Shown here: piece after piece, positions 51,487 to 60,551 of the stretch
How positions within the stretch are numbered: position 1 is the first letter of the stretch
Layout: each line of letters begins with the position of its first letter
Source: Levilactobacillus brevis
GTDB lineage: Bacteria; Bacillota; Bacilli; Lactobacillales; Lactobacillaceae
Reading direction: 5' to 3'
Length of the DNA stretch: 64,000 bases
NCBI GenBank assembly: GCA_003666485.1
Contig: CP032931.1
Location: 1,364,001-1,428,000, forward strand
The notes under the pieces: model-generated
What the model was told of the DNA's origin: nothing
The model's input: the letters and a program-made list of their open reading frames with translations, nothing else
The model's database searches: none
Translations under genes and position numbers: made by a program

Positions 51487-52461
51487 CTATGCCTGAGACA
51501 ATTTTGTTAATTCTGTGATCAAATCAGCTGAAAGCGGCTGTTCAGTGGCCGCCAATACGCATCAAAGTATCGTAGCTTGCTGGCACCAAATAGGGTTGTT
51601 GTTAGACCAGAGCGGGTCAGTAACCAACTAAAGGCAAGTTGTGCCATGGGAATATTGGCGCTATCTGCTAGTTGCTTAAATTGCGTCACTTTCTGATTTA
51701 CGGAATCGTTCATGTATTCCTGCATCATGTGCTCCCCTTGACTTAATCGACTGCCAGCAGGAATATTACCATTTAAGTATTTGCCGGTCAAAACACCGCG
51801 AGCTAAGGGACTGTAGGCCAAATAACCAATCTGGTGATTTTTAGCAAATGTCAGCGCTGGTTCACTAGCTTGCGTGGTCAACAGATTATCACGGTTTTGG
51901 ACCGAAACGAATGGGTGTAGATGACGTTGGTCGATGATGGTCAGCGCGTTCCGTAGCTGTTGGGCGGAGTAATTTGAAACGCCATAGTAGCGAATCTTAC
52001 CCGCATCGATTAGGCCGCTTAACGTGGTCAGCGTTTCTTCTAGGGGGCGTCCCCTTATCAAAGAGGTGTGCTTGGTACAAATTCAAGTGATCGGTCTGTA
52101 ATCGTTGTAGGGAGCCGTCAATCTGTTGGAGAATGTGCGTCTTAGAGAGGCTGGGCGTTGATTGATGTGGATTCGTGTTTTGCCCAACCTTAGAGGCCAG
52201 AACAATATTTTTCCGTGCTGCGGGATGTTGTTTGAGCCAATGGCCAATAATCGTTTCGGAGGTACCGTCACCAAAAGCCACGTCCTGATCTTGACCAGGA
52301 CCGTAGTAGTCGGCAGTATCGACCAGGTTGATGCCGTGGTCAATGGCGTAGTCTAAAATCTGGAAACTCGCGTGTTCATCGATCCAACGGCCAAATGCCA
52401 TGGTGCCAAGACCAATGGGAGAGACGCGTAAATCACTAGTACCTAAAAGTGAAGTTTGCAA
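51487..52461 (-). pseudogene. Aldo/keto reductase with two frameshifts
   Basis: The frame starts at 52461 (LLGTSDLRVSPIGLGTMAFG) with the catalytic DTADYYG block and breaks near 52049, where one extra C in a C5 run would need to be removed to continue in TPLEETLTTLSGLI. A second break near 51562 leads from ASKLRYFDA into LAATEQPLSADLITELTKLS and a stop at 51487. Restored length is about 323 residues, normal for the family. NADPH-dependent reduction of aldehydes would be the role of the intact enzyme. The promoter is still well formed. Confidence 0.8.
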
Positions 52462-52504
52462 TGTTTTACCTGCTTTCTGTGAGTGATAGCGTTCTTTAAG
52501 AATC

Positions 52505-52535
52505 AGTATATGACTTAAATATGAGTTTAAGTCAA
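52505..52535 (-). promoter_or_regulatory. MerR-type promoter of the aldo/keto reductase
   Basis: On the minus strand TTGACT and TATACT are separated by 19 bases, the over-long spacing of MerR-activated promoters, and the spacer holds the inverted repeat GACTTAAA...TTTAAGTC. Sites of this type (TTGACTTAAA...TTTAAG) belong to the aldehyde/electrophile-responsive AdhR/NmlR-like regulators. No MerR gene is in the window. Confidence 0.7.
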
Positions 52536-52721
52536 GAAAAACTTTAGATGTGGGAGTAAAGACCCGTGACTGGCAGACTGAAACTTGTAAAAGTCAGCAT
52601 ATGACGTTGAACCTAGTAAAAACCGCCAAAATGAAAAATTCCAATCATCCAACAGGGAACAATCGGTGATGTCATGGTATTCTGAGACTGTATCAAATAC
52701 ATATTTCGAGGAGCGATTCAG

Positions 52722-53132
52722 ATGAAGTTAAAACAACTTATTGCTGTTTTATTGACGCTGGTCACGTTGGGACCAATCATGACGGTGCCGGCTAGTGCGA
52801 GTTCCAAAGTGATGCCAAAGAGCATGCGGGGGACTTGGGTTGCCAAACCGCAATACAACAGCCCCCACCATATCAAAAAGAACATGTGGTGTCCCAAGCT
52901 GAAACTGCGTGTTTATAAGAAATCCGCGACGTGGCAGGCGAAGGGCTATTTGCCAGACAAGATGTATAACCACAAGATCCATAAGATTCGTCTGGTTAGT
53001 TACAAATCCGGATTGGCGCTTTTAAAGGGAAATACATTGTTTACCAAACGAAATTTTCTTTCGGTCAATGGTAAGATACTAGATTTTGGCCAAGAACACG
53101 GTGGTGATATTTTTCTGCACCGAGCTAAATAA
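52722..53132 (+). CDS. Small secreted cationic protein, family B (PKSxRGTW)
   Basis: A 136-residue exported protein: signal peptide (MKLKQLIAVLLTLVTLGPIM, cleavage near ASASS), then VMPKSMRGTWVAKPQYN and a basic body (LKLRVYKKSATWQAKGYLPD). Third clear member of the PKSxRGTW family. RBS CGAGGAG. A terminator follows. Confidence 0.65.
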   Translation: MKLKQLIAVLLTLVTLGPIMTVPASASSKVMPKSMRGTWVAKPQYNSPHHIKKNMWCPKLKLRVYKKSATWQAKGYLPDKMYNHKIHKIRLVSYKSGLALLKGNTLFTKRNFLSVNGKILDFGQEHGGDIFLHRAK

Positions 53133-53138
53133 TTTTGA

Positions 53139-53171
53139 AGGGGGGACTGCGCGCGCACAGTCCTTTCCTTT
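53139..53171 (+). terminator. Terminator
   Basis: GGACTG pairs with CAGTCC around a CG-rich loop (further GC pairing possible), followed by a T-rich tract. Confidence 0.65.
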
Positions 53172-53264
53172 TACGATCACCTCCTACGCTTTCACTACAA
53201 GAATCCCCCACCCAAGGTGTAAACTTAACCTAGAGAGAAAAATTCAATCACAGGGGGATTTTAC

Positions 53265-53747
53265 ATGGCAAAACAAGTGATTTTATACTTTTCCAACACT
53301 GGACATACGGAAGCAGTGGCACAGAAGATTGCGGCCGTGACCGGGGCACAGTTGGTACCGCTGCAGGCCGAACAACCCTACACCGCAGCTGATTTGGACT
53401 GGAATGACCCCACTAGCCGGACCTCATTGGAGACCCACGACAGCACCTCGCGACCAGGCATCGTGGTGCCGAATAAGCGTCTGATTGCGCAAGCCGACAC
53501 CATTTTCCTAGGGTCACCACTCTGGTGGGGGCAGGTGCCCCACGTGATCAACACGTTGCTGGAGACCGGGCTCTTCCGCTGCAAGGACGTCCGTCAGTTC
53601 TGTACGTCCGGCTCAACGCCAATCGCCAAATCCACGGCCACTCTCAAGACGGCTTATCCCGCCATCAACTGGGGGCCAAGTCACCGGTTTATGACCGCGA
53701 TTACGGGTCAAGAAGTCGAGGACTGGCTGAAGGCGGGGAATCAGTAA
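53265..53747 (+). CDS. Flavodoxin 2
   Basis: A 160-residue flavodoxin, paralogue of the gene at 48199. FMN loop SNTGHTEAVAQKI, GSPLWWGQVPHVINTLLETG in the middle and FCTSGSTPIAKS. GC content is back at core level here, unlike the AT-rich block, so this may be the resident copy. Single gene after CAGGGGG. Confidence 0.85.
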   Translation: MAKQVILYFSNTGHTEAVAQKIAAVTGAQLVPLQAEQPYTAADLDWNDPTSRTSLETHDSTSRPGIVVPNKRLIAQADTIFLGSPLWWGQVPHVINTLLETGLFRCKDVRQFCTSGSTPIAKSTATLKTAYPAINWGPSHRFMTAITGQEVEDWLKAGNQ

Positions 53748-53823
53748 TTTCCCACGTCATTCGTGGCACTGCAGAATCAATTGTCGTATAATGGGCTTAT
53801 TCTAAGAATTTAAGGAGAAAACT

Positions 53824-56358
53824 ATGGCAGAATCCACACATTTTTATGAATTATTCCAACCAACGCATTACAATGTTTACCTCGATATTAATCGGGCAAC
53901 GAAGCAAATCTCTGGGACGTCAACCATCACTGGTGACGCCAAAGAAACTGGGATTGCCATTCACCAAAAATACATGACCATCAGTGCCGTTACGGCTGAT
54001 GGGGCAGCGGTACCGTTTACCTTTGATGACGAGACCGAAGCCATTCACATCGAACTGACCAAGACCGGCGAGACCACGTTAGCCATCGACTTCAGTGCGC
54101 CTTTGACCGACAGTATGATGGGCATTTACCCATCTTACTACGAACTGAACGGTAAGAAGCAACAGCTGATCGGGACGCAATTTGAAACGACTGCGGCTCG
54201 CCAAGCCTTCCCGTGTGTCGATGAACCCGAAGCTAAGGCCACGTTTGACCTGGCGATTAAGTTTGACGAACACGACGGCGAGACGATCATCAGCAACATG
54301 CCCGAAGTCAAGACGGAAGATGGCGTGCACTACTTTGACACCACGGTACGCATGTCCTCTTACCTGATTGCCTTTGCCTTTGGTGACATGCAAAGCAAGC
54401 TGACCACCACCAAGAGTGGCGTGCAGGTCGGGGTCTTCGCTACCAAGGCCCACCAAGCCAAGGAACTTGACTTTGCGTTGGACATTGCCAAACGGTCAAT
54501 TGAATTTTATGAAGACTTTTATCAAACGCCATATCCACTCCCACACTCCTGGCAACTGGCCTTACCAGACTTCTCTGCCGGCGCCATGGAGAACTGGGGA
54601 CTAGTCACTTACCGGGAAGCCTACTTACTGTTAGATCCCGATAACACGGCCTTTGAAACCAAGCAACGCGTGGCCACGGTCATTGCCCATGAACTGGCTC
54701 ACCAATGGTTCGGTGATCTGGTTACCATGAAGTGGTGGGATGACCTCTGGTTGAACGAAAGCTTTGCCAACATGATGGAATACGTGGCAATCGATGCCAT
54801 CGAACCAGACTGGCACATTTGGGAAGCCTTCCAGACGGGTGAAGCCCCAATGGCCCTGCAACGGGATGCCACTGACGGCGTCCAATCCGTGCACGTACAA
54901 GTTGAGGACCCAGCGGAAATCGATGCGCTCTTCGATAGTGCCATCGTTTACGCCAAGGGGGCCCGGATGCTGGTCATGGTTCGTGCCTTGATCGGTGATG
55001 ATGCCTTGCGTGCTGGGTTGAAGAACTACTTTGCGACCCATCATTACGGCAACGCAACTGGTGCTGACCTCTGGGCTGCCTTGGGTGCCGCTTCTGGGAT
55101 GGACGTTGGGGCCATCATGACCTCATGGTTGGAACAACCTGGTTACCCAGTCATTTCCGCCGCAGTCGTTGATGGACAATTGACCATTCACCAACAACAA
55201 TTCTTCATCGGTGATGGTAAGGATGCTGGCCGTCAATGGCAAGTACCGTTGAACAGTAATTACGACGCTGCGCCAGCAATCTTTGCGGATACCGACGCAA
55301 CGTTGGGGAACTACGCCGAACTGCGTCAGGCCAGCGGGGAACCATTCCGCTTGAACGTCGGCAACAACTCGCACTTCATCGTCAAGTATGATGATACGTT
55401 GTTACAAGATATCCTGGCACATTTGGATGATTTGGACGCCATCGCCCAATTACAATTACTGCAAGACCTACGCCTTTTGGCTGAAGGCCACCAGATCTCC
55501 TACGCTGACATCGTGCCATTACTGCCACGGTTTGCAGCTAGCCACTCAGCTATCGTCAACGACGTGCTGTACGGTGTGGCAGCTAACCTGAAGAAGTTCG
55601 TCAAGGAAGGTTCCGCGAAAGAACAACAATTGCGAGCACTGTTTGGCAAATTGAGCGGCGACCAAATCGCGCGGCTGGGCTGGTTACCACAGGCTGGCGA
55701 GAGCAACGATGATGAACTGACACGGCCAACGATCTTAAGTGCGGCACTCTATGCCAAGGACGACGCGGCATTGACGGCGGCTCACGACATCTTCACGGCG
55801 CATCAAGACAACTTGGCTGGCTTACCAGCGGCTGTGCGGGTCTACATTTTGGCCAATGAGGTGGAAAACTTCGGGTCAGAAGCACTCTTTGACCAATTGC
55901 TTAACGATTACCGCAAGTCCAGTGATGCCAGCTACAAGGCCGACATCGCCGCTGCATTGCCAACTACGCCAGACAGTCATCTCGTTGACAAGCTGATTGC
56001 CGTCTTCGAAGATGCCGACACCATCAAGCCACAAGACTTACGAGCTTGGTACCGTGGCGTGCTGGCGCACAAGGGGCAACAAGCCGCTTGGGATTGGATC
56101 AGAAACGACTGGCAATGGCTGGAAGATACGGTTGGTGGCGACATGGAGTTTACTACCTACATTACCGTTACGACGGGTGTCTTCCACACGCCAGAACGGT
56201 TGGCTGAATTCAAGGCCTTCTTCGAACCGAAGTTAAACACGCCGGGGTTAACCCGGGAAATTACCATGGACACCAAGGTCATTGAGACCCGCGTGGCCCT
56301 GGTTGAAGCCGAGAAGGACGCGGTTAACGCTGCTGTTGCCCAAACGGTAAAGGGATAA
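53824..56358 (+). CDS. pepN: Aminopeptidase N (M1 family)
   Basis: An 844-residue zinc metallopeptidase that trims N-terminal residues from peptides in the cytoplasm. GAMENWG (253-259) binds the peptide N-terminus; HELAH (289-293) and the downstream NESFAN Glu bind zinc. The C-terminal ERAP1-like helical domain starts at about 530. Length is typical of lactobacillus PepN. RBS AAGGAG. It works on peptides brought in by transporters such as Opp. Followed by its own terminator. Confidence 0.95.
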   Translation: MAESTHFYELFQPTHYNVYLDINRATKQISGTSTITGDAKETGIAIHQKYMTISAVTADGAAVPFTFDDETEAIHIELTKTGETTLAIDFSAPLTDSMMGIYPSYYELNGKKQQLIGTQFETTAARQAFPCVDEPEAKATFDLAIKFDEHDGETIISNMPEVKTEDGVHYFDTTVRMSSYLIAFAFGDMQSKLTTTKSGVQVGVFATKAHQAKELDFALDIAKRSIEFYEDFYQTPYPLPHSWQLALPDFSAGAMENWGLVTYREAYLLLDPDNTAFETKQRVATVIAHELAHQWFGDLVTMKWWDDLWLNESFANMMEYVAIDAIEPDWHIWEAFQTGEAPMALQRDATDGVQSVHVQVEDPAEIDALFDSAIVYAKGARMLVMVRALIGDDALRAGLKNYFATHHYGNATGADLWAALGAASGMDVGAIMTSWLEQPGYPVISAAVVDGQLTIHQQQFFIGDGKDAGRQWQVPLNSNYDAAPAIFADTDATLGNYAELRQASGEPFRLNVGNNSHFIVKYDDTLLQDILAHLDDLDAIAQLQLLQDLRLLAEGHQISYADIVPLLPRFAASHSAIVNDVLYGVAANLKKFVKEGSAKEQQLRALFGKLSGDQIARLGWLPQAGESNDDELTRPTILSAALYAKDDAALTAAHDIFTAHQDNLAGLPAAVRVYILANEVENFGSEALFDQLLNDYRKSSDASYKADIAAALPTTPDSHLVDKLIAVFEDADTIKPQDLRAWYRGVLAHKGQQAAWDWIRNDWQWLEDTVGGDMEFTTYITVTTGVFHTPERLAEFKAFFEPKLNTPGLTREITMDTKVIETRVALVEAEKDAVNAAVAQTVKG

Positions 56359-56382
56359 CATTAAATTGAAACCTGTCACACT

Positions 56383-56417
56383 GAGGGCCTGGAAGCCAAT
56401 TCCAGGTCCTTTTTTTA
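56383..56417 (+). terminator. Terminator of pepN
   Basis: GGGCCTGGAA pairs with TTCCAGGTCC and is followed by seven T. Confidence 0.9.
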
Positions 56418-56534
56418 AACCAACGAACAGTTTTGGTCACGGACTAGTAGCGGATTAAAACGATTTTACCGGTCAATGGGGCAATTTTGCTATACACCCA
56501 TGGGGTAAGCCAGGTATACTGATGAGACCAAAGA

Positions 56535-56577
56535 AAAATGACCGCTTCGGAAAAGGGGTCTTCCAAGCGGTCATTTC
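56535..56577 (-). terminator. Terminator of pepD
   Basis: On the minus strand AAATGACCGCTT pairs with AAGCGGTCATTT, followed by TTTCTTTGG; ten bases after the pepD stop. Confidence 0.85.
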
Positions 56578-56586
56578 AAAATTAGA

Positions 56587-57990
56587 TTAGTCGTTCAAGT
56601 TGTAACGTAGCTTCATGTGTTCGGAACCAAAGGTCACCATGTCACCCAGTAACTTGGTTTGACGCGTGAAGGATTCGTTGGACAGCTTTTCGTTGGCTTC
56701 CTTCAGAATCTTAACGTCGGCGCCGTTTGCGATTGCAGCGTCAGTGTCATTTTGAATCTTGCGGTAAGCACCCATGGCTTCCAGAGCGAAGGTGTTGCGG
56801 AAGTCGACGTACAGGTCGTAGTCCGTGTCACCCAGCAATGCCGTGGTGCAACTCAGCCAGTACATGTGATTCAGGTTAAAGGTACCGTCAGCGTCCTTGT
56901 AAGCGGCTGGGGTATCGTCCACGTTGGCGTAGAATGGCACAACCGTGTTGAATGTGTTGGCCCCAAAGGCTAACCAGTGAATTCCGGCGATGCTGTCAGG
57001 CACGTTGTTGCGGATCTGTAAGATGTGGACATCGTGGTTCCGGTTGATACCGATTGGCCGGAACTTGGTCTTGTCACTTTCAGAGCCATCACCGTAAACG
57101 TCGTACTTGGTGTTCTCAAAGTGAGAGCTTAGCACGTACTTGACGTCTTCAATGGTAATCTTGCGGTTGGCGTGGCAGATGAATGGCAGGTCTTGATCTT
57201 GGGGATCATGTTCCACGTCAGGTGTGAAGTACTTTTGGCCGAACCAAGCTCGTGGGTTGTTGTAAACCGTATCCTTGTCGGTGGCACTCCCGAAGATGTG
57301 ACGCAGGTTGACACCGTCGAAGTCAGGATTCAAGTTGTATTTGGCAATCAGGTCTTTCAAGTCGTCAGAAGCCAGGGTGTCGTCGGCGTTGAAATCAAAG
57401 TCGTCGATGTTCATCCGATTTGGCGCAACCACGTAGGCGTCATCCGGAATCCGCTTAGCAGCCCAGTGATGACCGCCGATGGTTTCTAACCACCAGATTT
57501 CGTTGTTATCGGAAAAGGCAATTCCGTTGGGTTCGTAAGTCCCGTATTGAGCGAGCAAACTGCCCAGGCGTTCGACCCCTTCCTTGGCGCTGTGAATGTA
57601 AGGCAACACCAAGGTAACCAGGTCTTCTTCACCCAGACCACCAGCGACGTAAGGGTCGATACCCATGACGCGAGAATTCGTGGTGATGGTTTCAGTGGCG
57701 GACATGGCAACGTTGTCACTGTTGATCCCGGCAGCTGGCCAGATACCATTGGTCAGAATTGAGTTCGGGATGGACGTGTAGCGTAGGGGATTGTCTGGCA
57801 ATTCCACCTTGACGCCACTAATAACGGATTGATAATGCCGTGGTTGGTCGGCAGGGTTGATGACCACAAACTTTTCGGGGTCGAGGGCTTCGTGACCGTC
57901 GTCGTTCCGTGAAATGATCGTGGAACCGTCAATGGACGCCTTTTTCCCAACTAAGATGGTCGTACATGAACCTTTAAGTCGTTTTTCCAT
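56587..57990 (-). CDS. pepD: Dipeptidase PepD (C69 family)
   Basis: A 467-residue cytoplasmic dipeptidase of the Ntn-hydrolase type. The nucleophile is Cys9 in [20 protein letters not shown], exposed in this family after removal of a short leader. [20 protein letters not shown] and [20 protein letters not shown] are typical of lactobacillus C69 dipeptidases. It completes breakdown of peptides trimmed by PepN. RBS AAAGGAG. Confidence 0.92.
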   Translation of the reverse strand: MEKRLKGSCTTILVGKKASIDGSTIISRNDDGHEALDPEKFVVINPADQPRHYQSVISGVKVELPDNPLRYTSIPNSILTNGIWPAAGINSDNVAMSATETITTNSRVMGIDPYVAGGLGEEDLVTLVLPYIHSAKEGVERLGSLLAQYGTYEPNGIAFSDNNEIWWLETIGGHHWAAKRIPDDAYVVAPNRMNIDDFDFNADDTLASDDLKDLIAKYNLNPDFDGVNLRHIFGSATDKDTVYNNPRAWFGQKYFTPDVEHDPQDQDLPFICHANRKITIEDVKYVLSSHFENTKYDVYGDGSESDKTKFRPIGINRNHDVHILQIRNNVPDSIAGIHWLAFGANTFNTVVPFYANVDDTPAAYKDADGTFNLNHMYWLSCTTALLGDTDYDLYVDFRNTFALEAMGAYRKIQNDTDAAIANGADVKILKEANEKLSNESFTRQTKLLGDMVTFGSEHMKLRYNLND

Positions 57991-58260
57991 AAATACAGCA
58001 ACTCCTTTTAACCCGTATTATATCATTGCTAGCTAGGGGAAGAGAAGTAGTTCGGCAAGTACCTGTGATTTGTTTGCGAATTTTTCCGGCAACGCTGTCA
58101 CTGACCACAGCTCGTTGCCGATTTGCGGTGGCGTAGTAGGTCCAGTTCCGTGCGGATTTCCCCCTAATCGCCGGTAAACTGTGCTATATTTGATGCGACA
58201 ACACTGACGTATCTGTATCAGCCCGCGGCATTTTACACCGCGTACTTGAAATAGTCATCA

Positions 58261-58304
58261 AAAAAATGATGCAGCACAAGTGATCTTGCGTGGCATCATT
58301 TTTG
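58261..58304. terminator. Bidirectional terminator
   Basis: AAAAATGATGC pairs with GCATCATTTTT around a 20-base loop. It ends the oxidoreductase gene on the minus strand. The stretch 57991-58260 shows no gene. Confidence 0.8.
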
Positions 58305-58322
58305 TTAGGGTAAGGCGCCCAG

Positions 58323-59687
58323 TTACTTGGTGGGAGTTGGCGCTGCCTGTAAGAGGGGCAACAGGGCGTCAATAATACCTTGGGTGGCAGTTGGAAAGGC
58401 GAGAATCATGTGCTGCAAGCTAGCACCGGTCAATTTTTGGTCGATGATCAACGTCAGGACGTTGATCAGGTCCGGTGCATCCATGCCATAAACCGCCGCG
58501 CCCACTAATTGGTTAGTAGTATTCAGTATTGCGGTCACTTCGGCCGTCGTATCGTTTTGATATTCGAAGGCGAATAGTTGACCGAAGGGGATGGTCTGCG
58601 TGTGATACTGATCAGGATCAGCGGCCGCCGTAGCGGTAGTCACGCCGACCTGTGCCAGCCGTGGTAAGGCGAAGAGCACGCTGGGGATGGCGGGATAGTC
58701 GATGGGTGCCGTGTCTCCTAAGATCTGGCTCGCAATGTAGTTGGATTCAAAGGTCGCTGTGGGGGTCAGCTTGGGCTGTAATTTAGCCACAACATCGCCA
58801 CTGGCGTAGATGTTGTCGCCGTTGGCCCGTAAATGATCGTCGACTTCAATCCCAAATTGGTTGGTGTGGATGCCGGCGTTTTCCAGGCCCAGGTTGGTGA
58901 CGTTGGGTTCACGACCGGTGGCGTCGACCACGTATTGGGTGGCCACGCTCAAGCCACTGGTGGTCGTGACCTGGTAACCGTCCGTCGTGACGTCGACGGC
59001 CAGAGCGGTCTCACCAAAGTGGAAGGTGGCGCCGTTTGCGGTCATTTCCGCCACTAATTTTTCAACGTGCCGGGCGTCGAAGCCACGAGCCGCGCGGTCA
59101 CCATGTTCGATGATGGTAACCTGGCTACCGAGGGCCATGACCAAGGAAGCAAACTCCAAGGTAATGATGCCGGCACCAATGAAGGTCACGTGACTCGGCA
59201 GGTCTGGTAGGTTCAAAAAATCACGACTGTCATGCATGAATTCCTTACCCACGATGGCCAACCGCTTCGACCGTTGGCCCGTGCCGATAACGATGTTCGT
59301 TGCCGAAACGACTTGCTTACCAACTTGAATCAAATGGTCGCCCATCAAAATCCCGCTTCCCTGAATCACGTCGATGCCCAGTTGGTCAAAGGCCTGGGCC
59401 ATTTGGTTAGGCAGCGCATCGATGACCTGGTGCTTGTAGGCCATGAAGGTCGGCCAGTCGACGGTCGTTTGAGACGTCACGCCTGCGTTTTGGTAGTGGG
59501 CTAGTCGGGAAATAAGTTCGGCCGGGCCATCCAAGAGAATCTTGGCGTCACAGCCATAGTTGGTGCAGGTGCCACCGAGCAGGTCCTTTTCGATGATAAC
59601 GACGGACTTCCCAGCTTGTTTCAAAGCGACAGCGGCGTGCCAGTTGGCGTGGCCACTCCCGATAAATGCAACATCATATTGTATCAT
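58323..59687 (-). CDS. FAD-dependent pyridine nucleotide-disulfide oxidoreductase
   Basis: A 454-residue flavoenzyme of the glutathione reductase / lipoamide dehydrogenase family. FAD-binding GSGHAN (10-15), redox-active pair Cys41-Cys46 in GGTCTNYGCDAK, the NAD(P) motif GAGIITLEFASL and the second FAD motif NIYASGDVV. The C-terminal dimerisation domain is shortened and lacks the usual HxxxxE active-site pair in clear form, so the substrate is uncertain. It lies directly downstream of an OhrR-like regulator, which points to thiol or peroxide stress. Confidence 0.8.
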   Translation of the reverse strand: MIQYDVAFIGSGHANWHAAVALKQAGKSVVIIEKDLLGGTCTNYGCDAKILLDGPAELISRLAHYQNAGVTSQTTVDWPTFMAYKHQVIDALPNQMAQAFDQLGIDVIQGSGILMGDHLIQVGKQVVSATNIVIGTGQRSKRLAIVGKEFMHDSRDFLNLPDLPSHVTFIGAGIITLEFASLVMALGSQVTIIEHGDRAARGFDARHVEKLVAEMTANGATFHFGETALAVDVTTDGYQVTTTSGLSVATQYVVDATGREPNVTNLGLENAGIHTNQFGIEVDDHLRANGDNIYASGDVVAKLQPKLTPTATFESNYIASQILGDTAPIDYPAIPSVLFALPRLAQVGVTTATAAADPDQYHTQTIPFGQLFAFEYQNDTTAEVTAILNTTNQLVGAAVYGMDAPDLINVLTLIIDQKLTGASLQHMILAFPTATQGIIDALLPLLQAAPTPTK

Positions 59688-59746
59688 TAACGTGAAATAC
59701 CTCTTTCTTAAATAAGTCGTGGACGATTGATTGTGACGACTGAAAC

Positions 59747-60187
59747 TTAGGGTAACAGTCGTTGGAGCTTCTCGACAAGGTGTTGGTTCACTTGCAAAGC
59801 AGCCTGGTATTGTTCTTGGTCAAAAGACCGGTGCGCAACGAGCTCTCGTACGGCCGCAAAAATCTGTGGCTTGGTGCGCAACGCCATGGGGGTCAACGTG
59901 ATGATTAGTTGACGCCGGTCACTGATTAGGGGCTCACGGGTCAGCCAGCCGTTGATCTCCATGCGTTTGAGCAACGGGGTTAGGGTATTACTACCGAAAT
60001 CCAACCGGTCGCCCAACTCATGGAGTGGTAAACGGTCATTTTCCCACAGAACCAGCAAAACGAGGTACTGCGGATAAGTGAGCGCAAAGGGCTGAAGTGC
60101 CTGTTGATAAAGTTTAATCAGCAATCGGCTGGCATGGTAAGTCGAGAAGCACAGTTGATTTGCCAAGGTTAAATTGTCTTCCGTCAA
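59747..60187 (-). CDS. MarR-family regulator, OhrR-like
   Basis: A 146-residue winged-helix regulator. The N-terminal LANQLCFSTYHASRLLIKLY has the single reactive cysteine (Cys13) and aromatic neighbours of the organic hydroperoxide sensor OhrR, followed by LTYPQYLVLLVLWE and the DNA-binding LGDRLDFGSNTLTPLLKRME. Oxidation of Cys13 would release DNA. The start is TTG at 60187 with GGAGGC eight bases upstream. It probably controls the oxidoreductase gene 60 bases downstream and itself; no ohr gene is adjacent. In 60188-60551 I see no further gene and no convincing recQ promoter. Confidence 0.82.
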   Translation of the reverse strand: MTEDNLTLANQLCFSTYHASRLLIKLYQQALQPFALTYPQYLVLLVLWENDRLPLHELGDRLDFGSNTLTPLLKRMEINGWLTREPLISDRRQLIITLTPMALRTKPQIFAAVRELVAHRSFDQEQYQAALQVNQHLVEKLQRLLP

Positions 60188-60551
60188 ATTGTCATGCCTC
60201 CAATTAAGTTGTGTACGATGGAATTTACTATAGTCGAATTTGTCGGACCTGTCAACTATCTTTGGGCGAGATTGTGAAAATTAATTATCACCCTGTTCGG
60301 TTGTAACCGGGACCGAATGCCAGTAGAATAGACTTACTGACCAGTTGTCGATTGGCAAAAAAAGTTTAAAATATTTTTGTGGGTGATCGCCAAAAACCGT
60401 GAAAATCAGGCTTATTTTGGCCGTCCCCCCTGAGCAGTTGGTAACGGACGCAGTAATCTGGTGACTAAATTCGGTGGTCTGGAACCTGACGCATGAGAAT
60501 CATCACCCGAACAGGAAAAGTTAGTGAAAAAATGGATTAAGGAGCGACTCG

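Noticed and set aside
57172..57489. Plus-strand open frames inside pepD and the GH51 gene
   Set aside because: Shadows of minus-strand genes with complete active sites.
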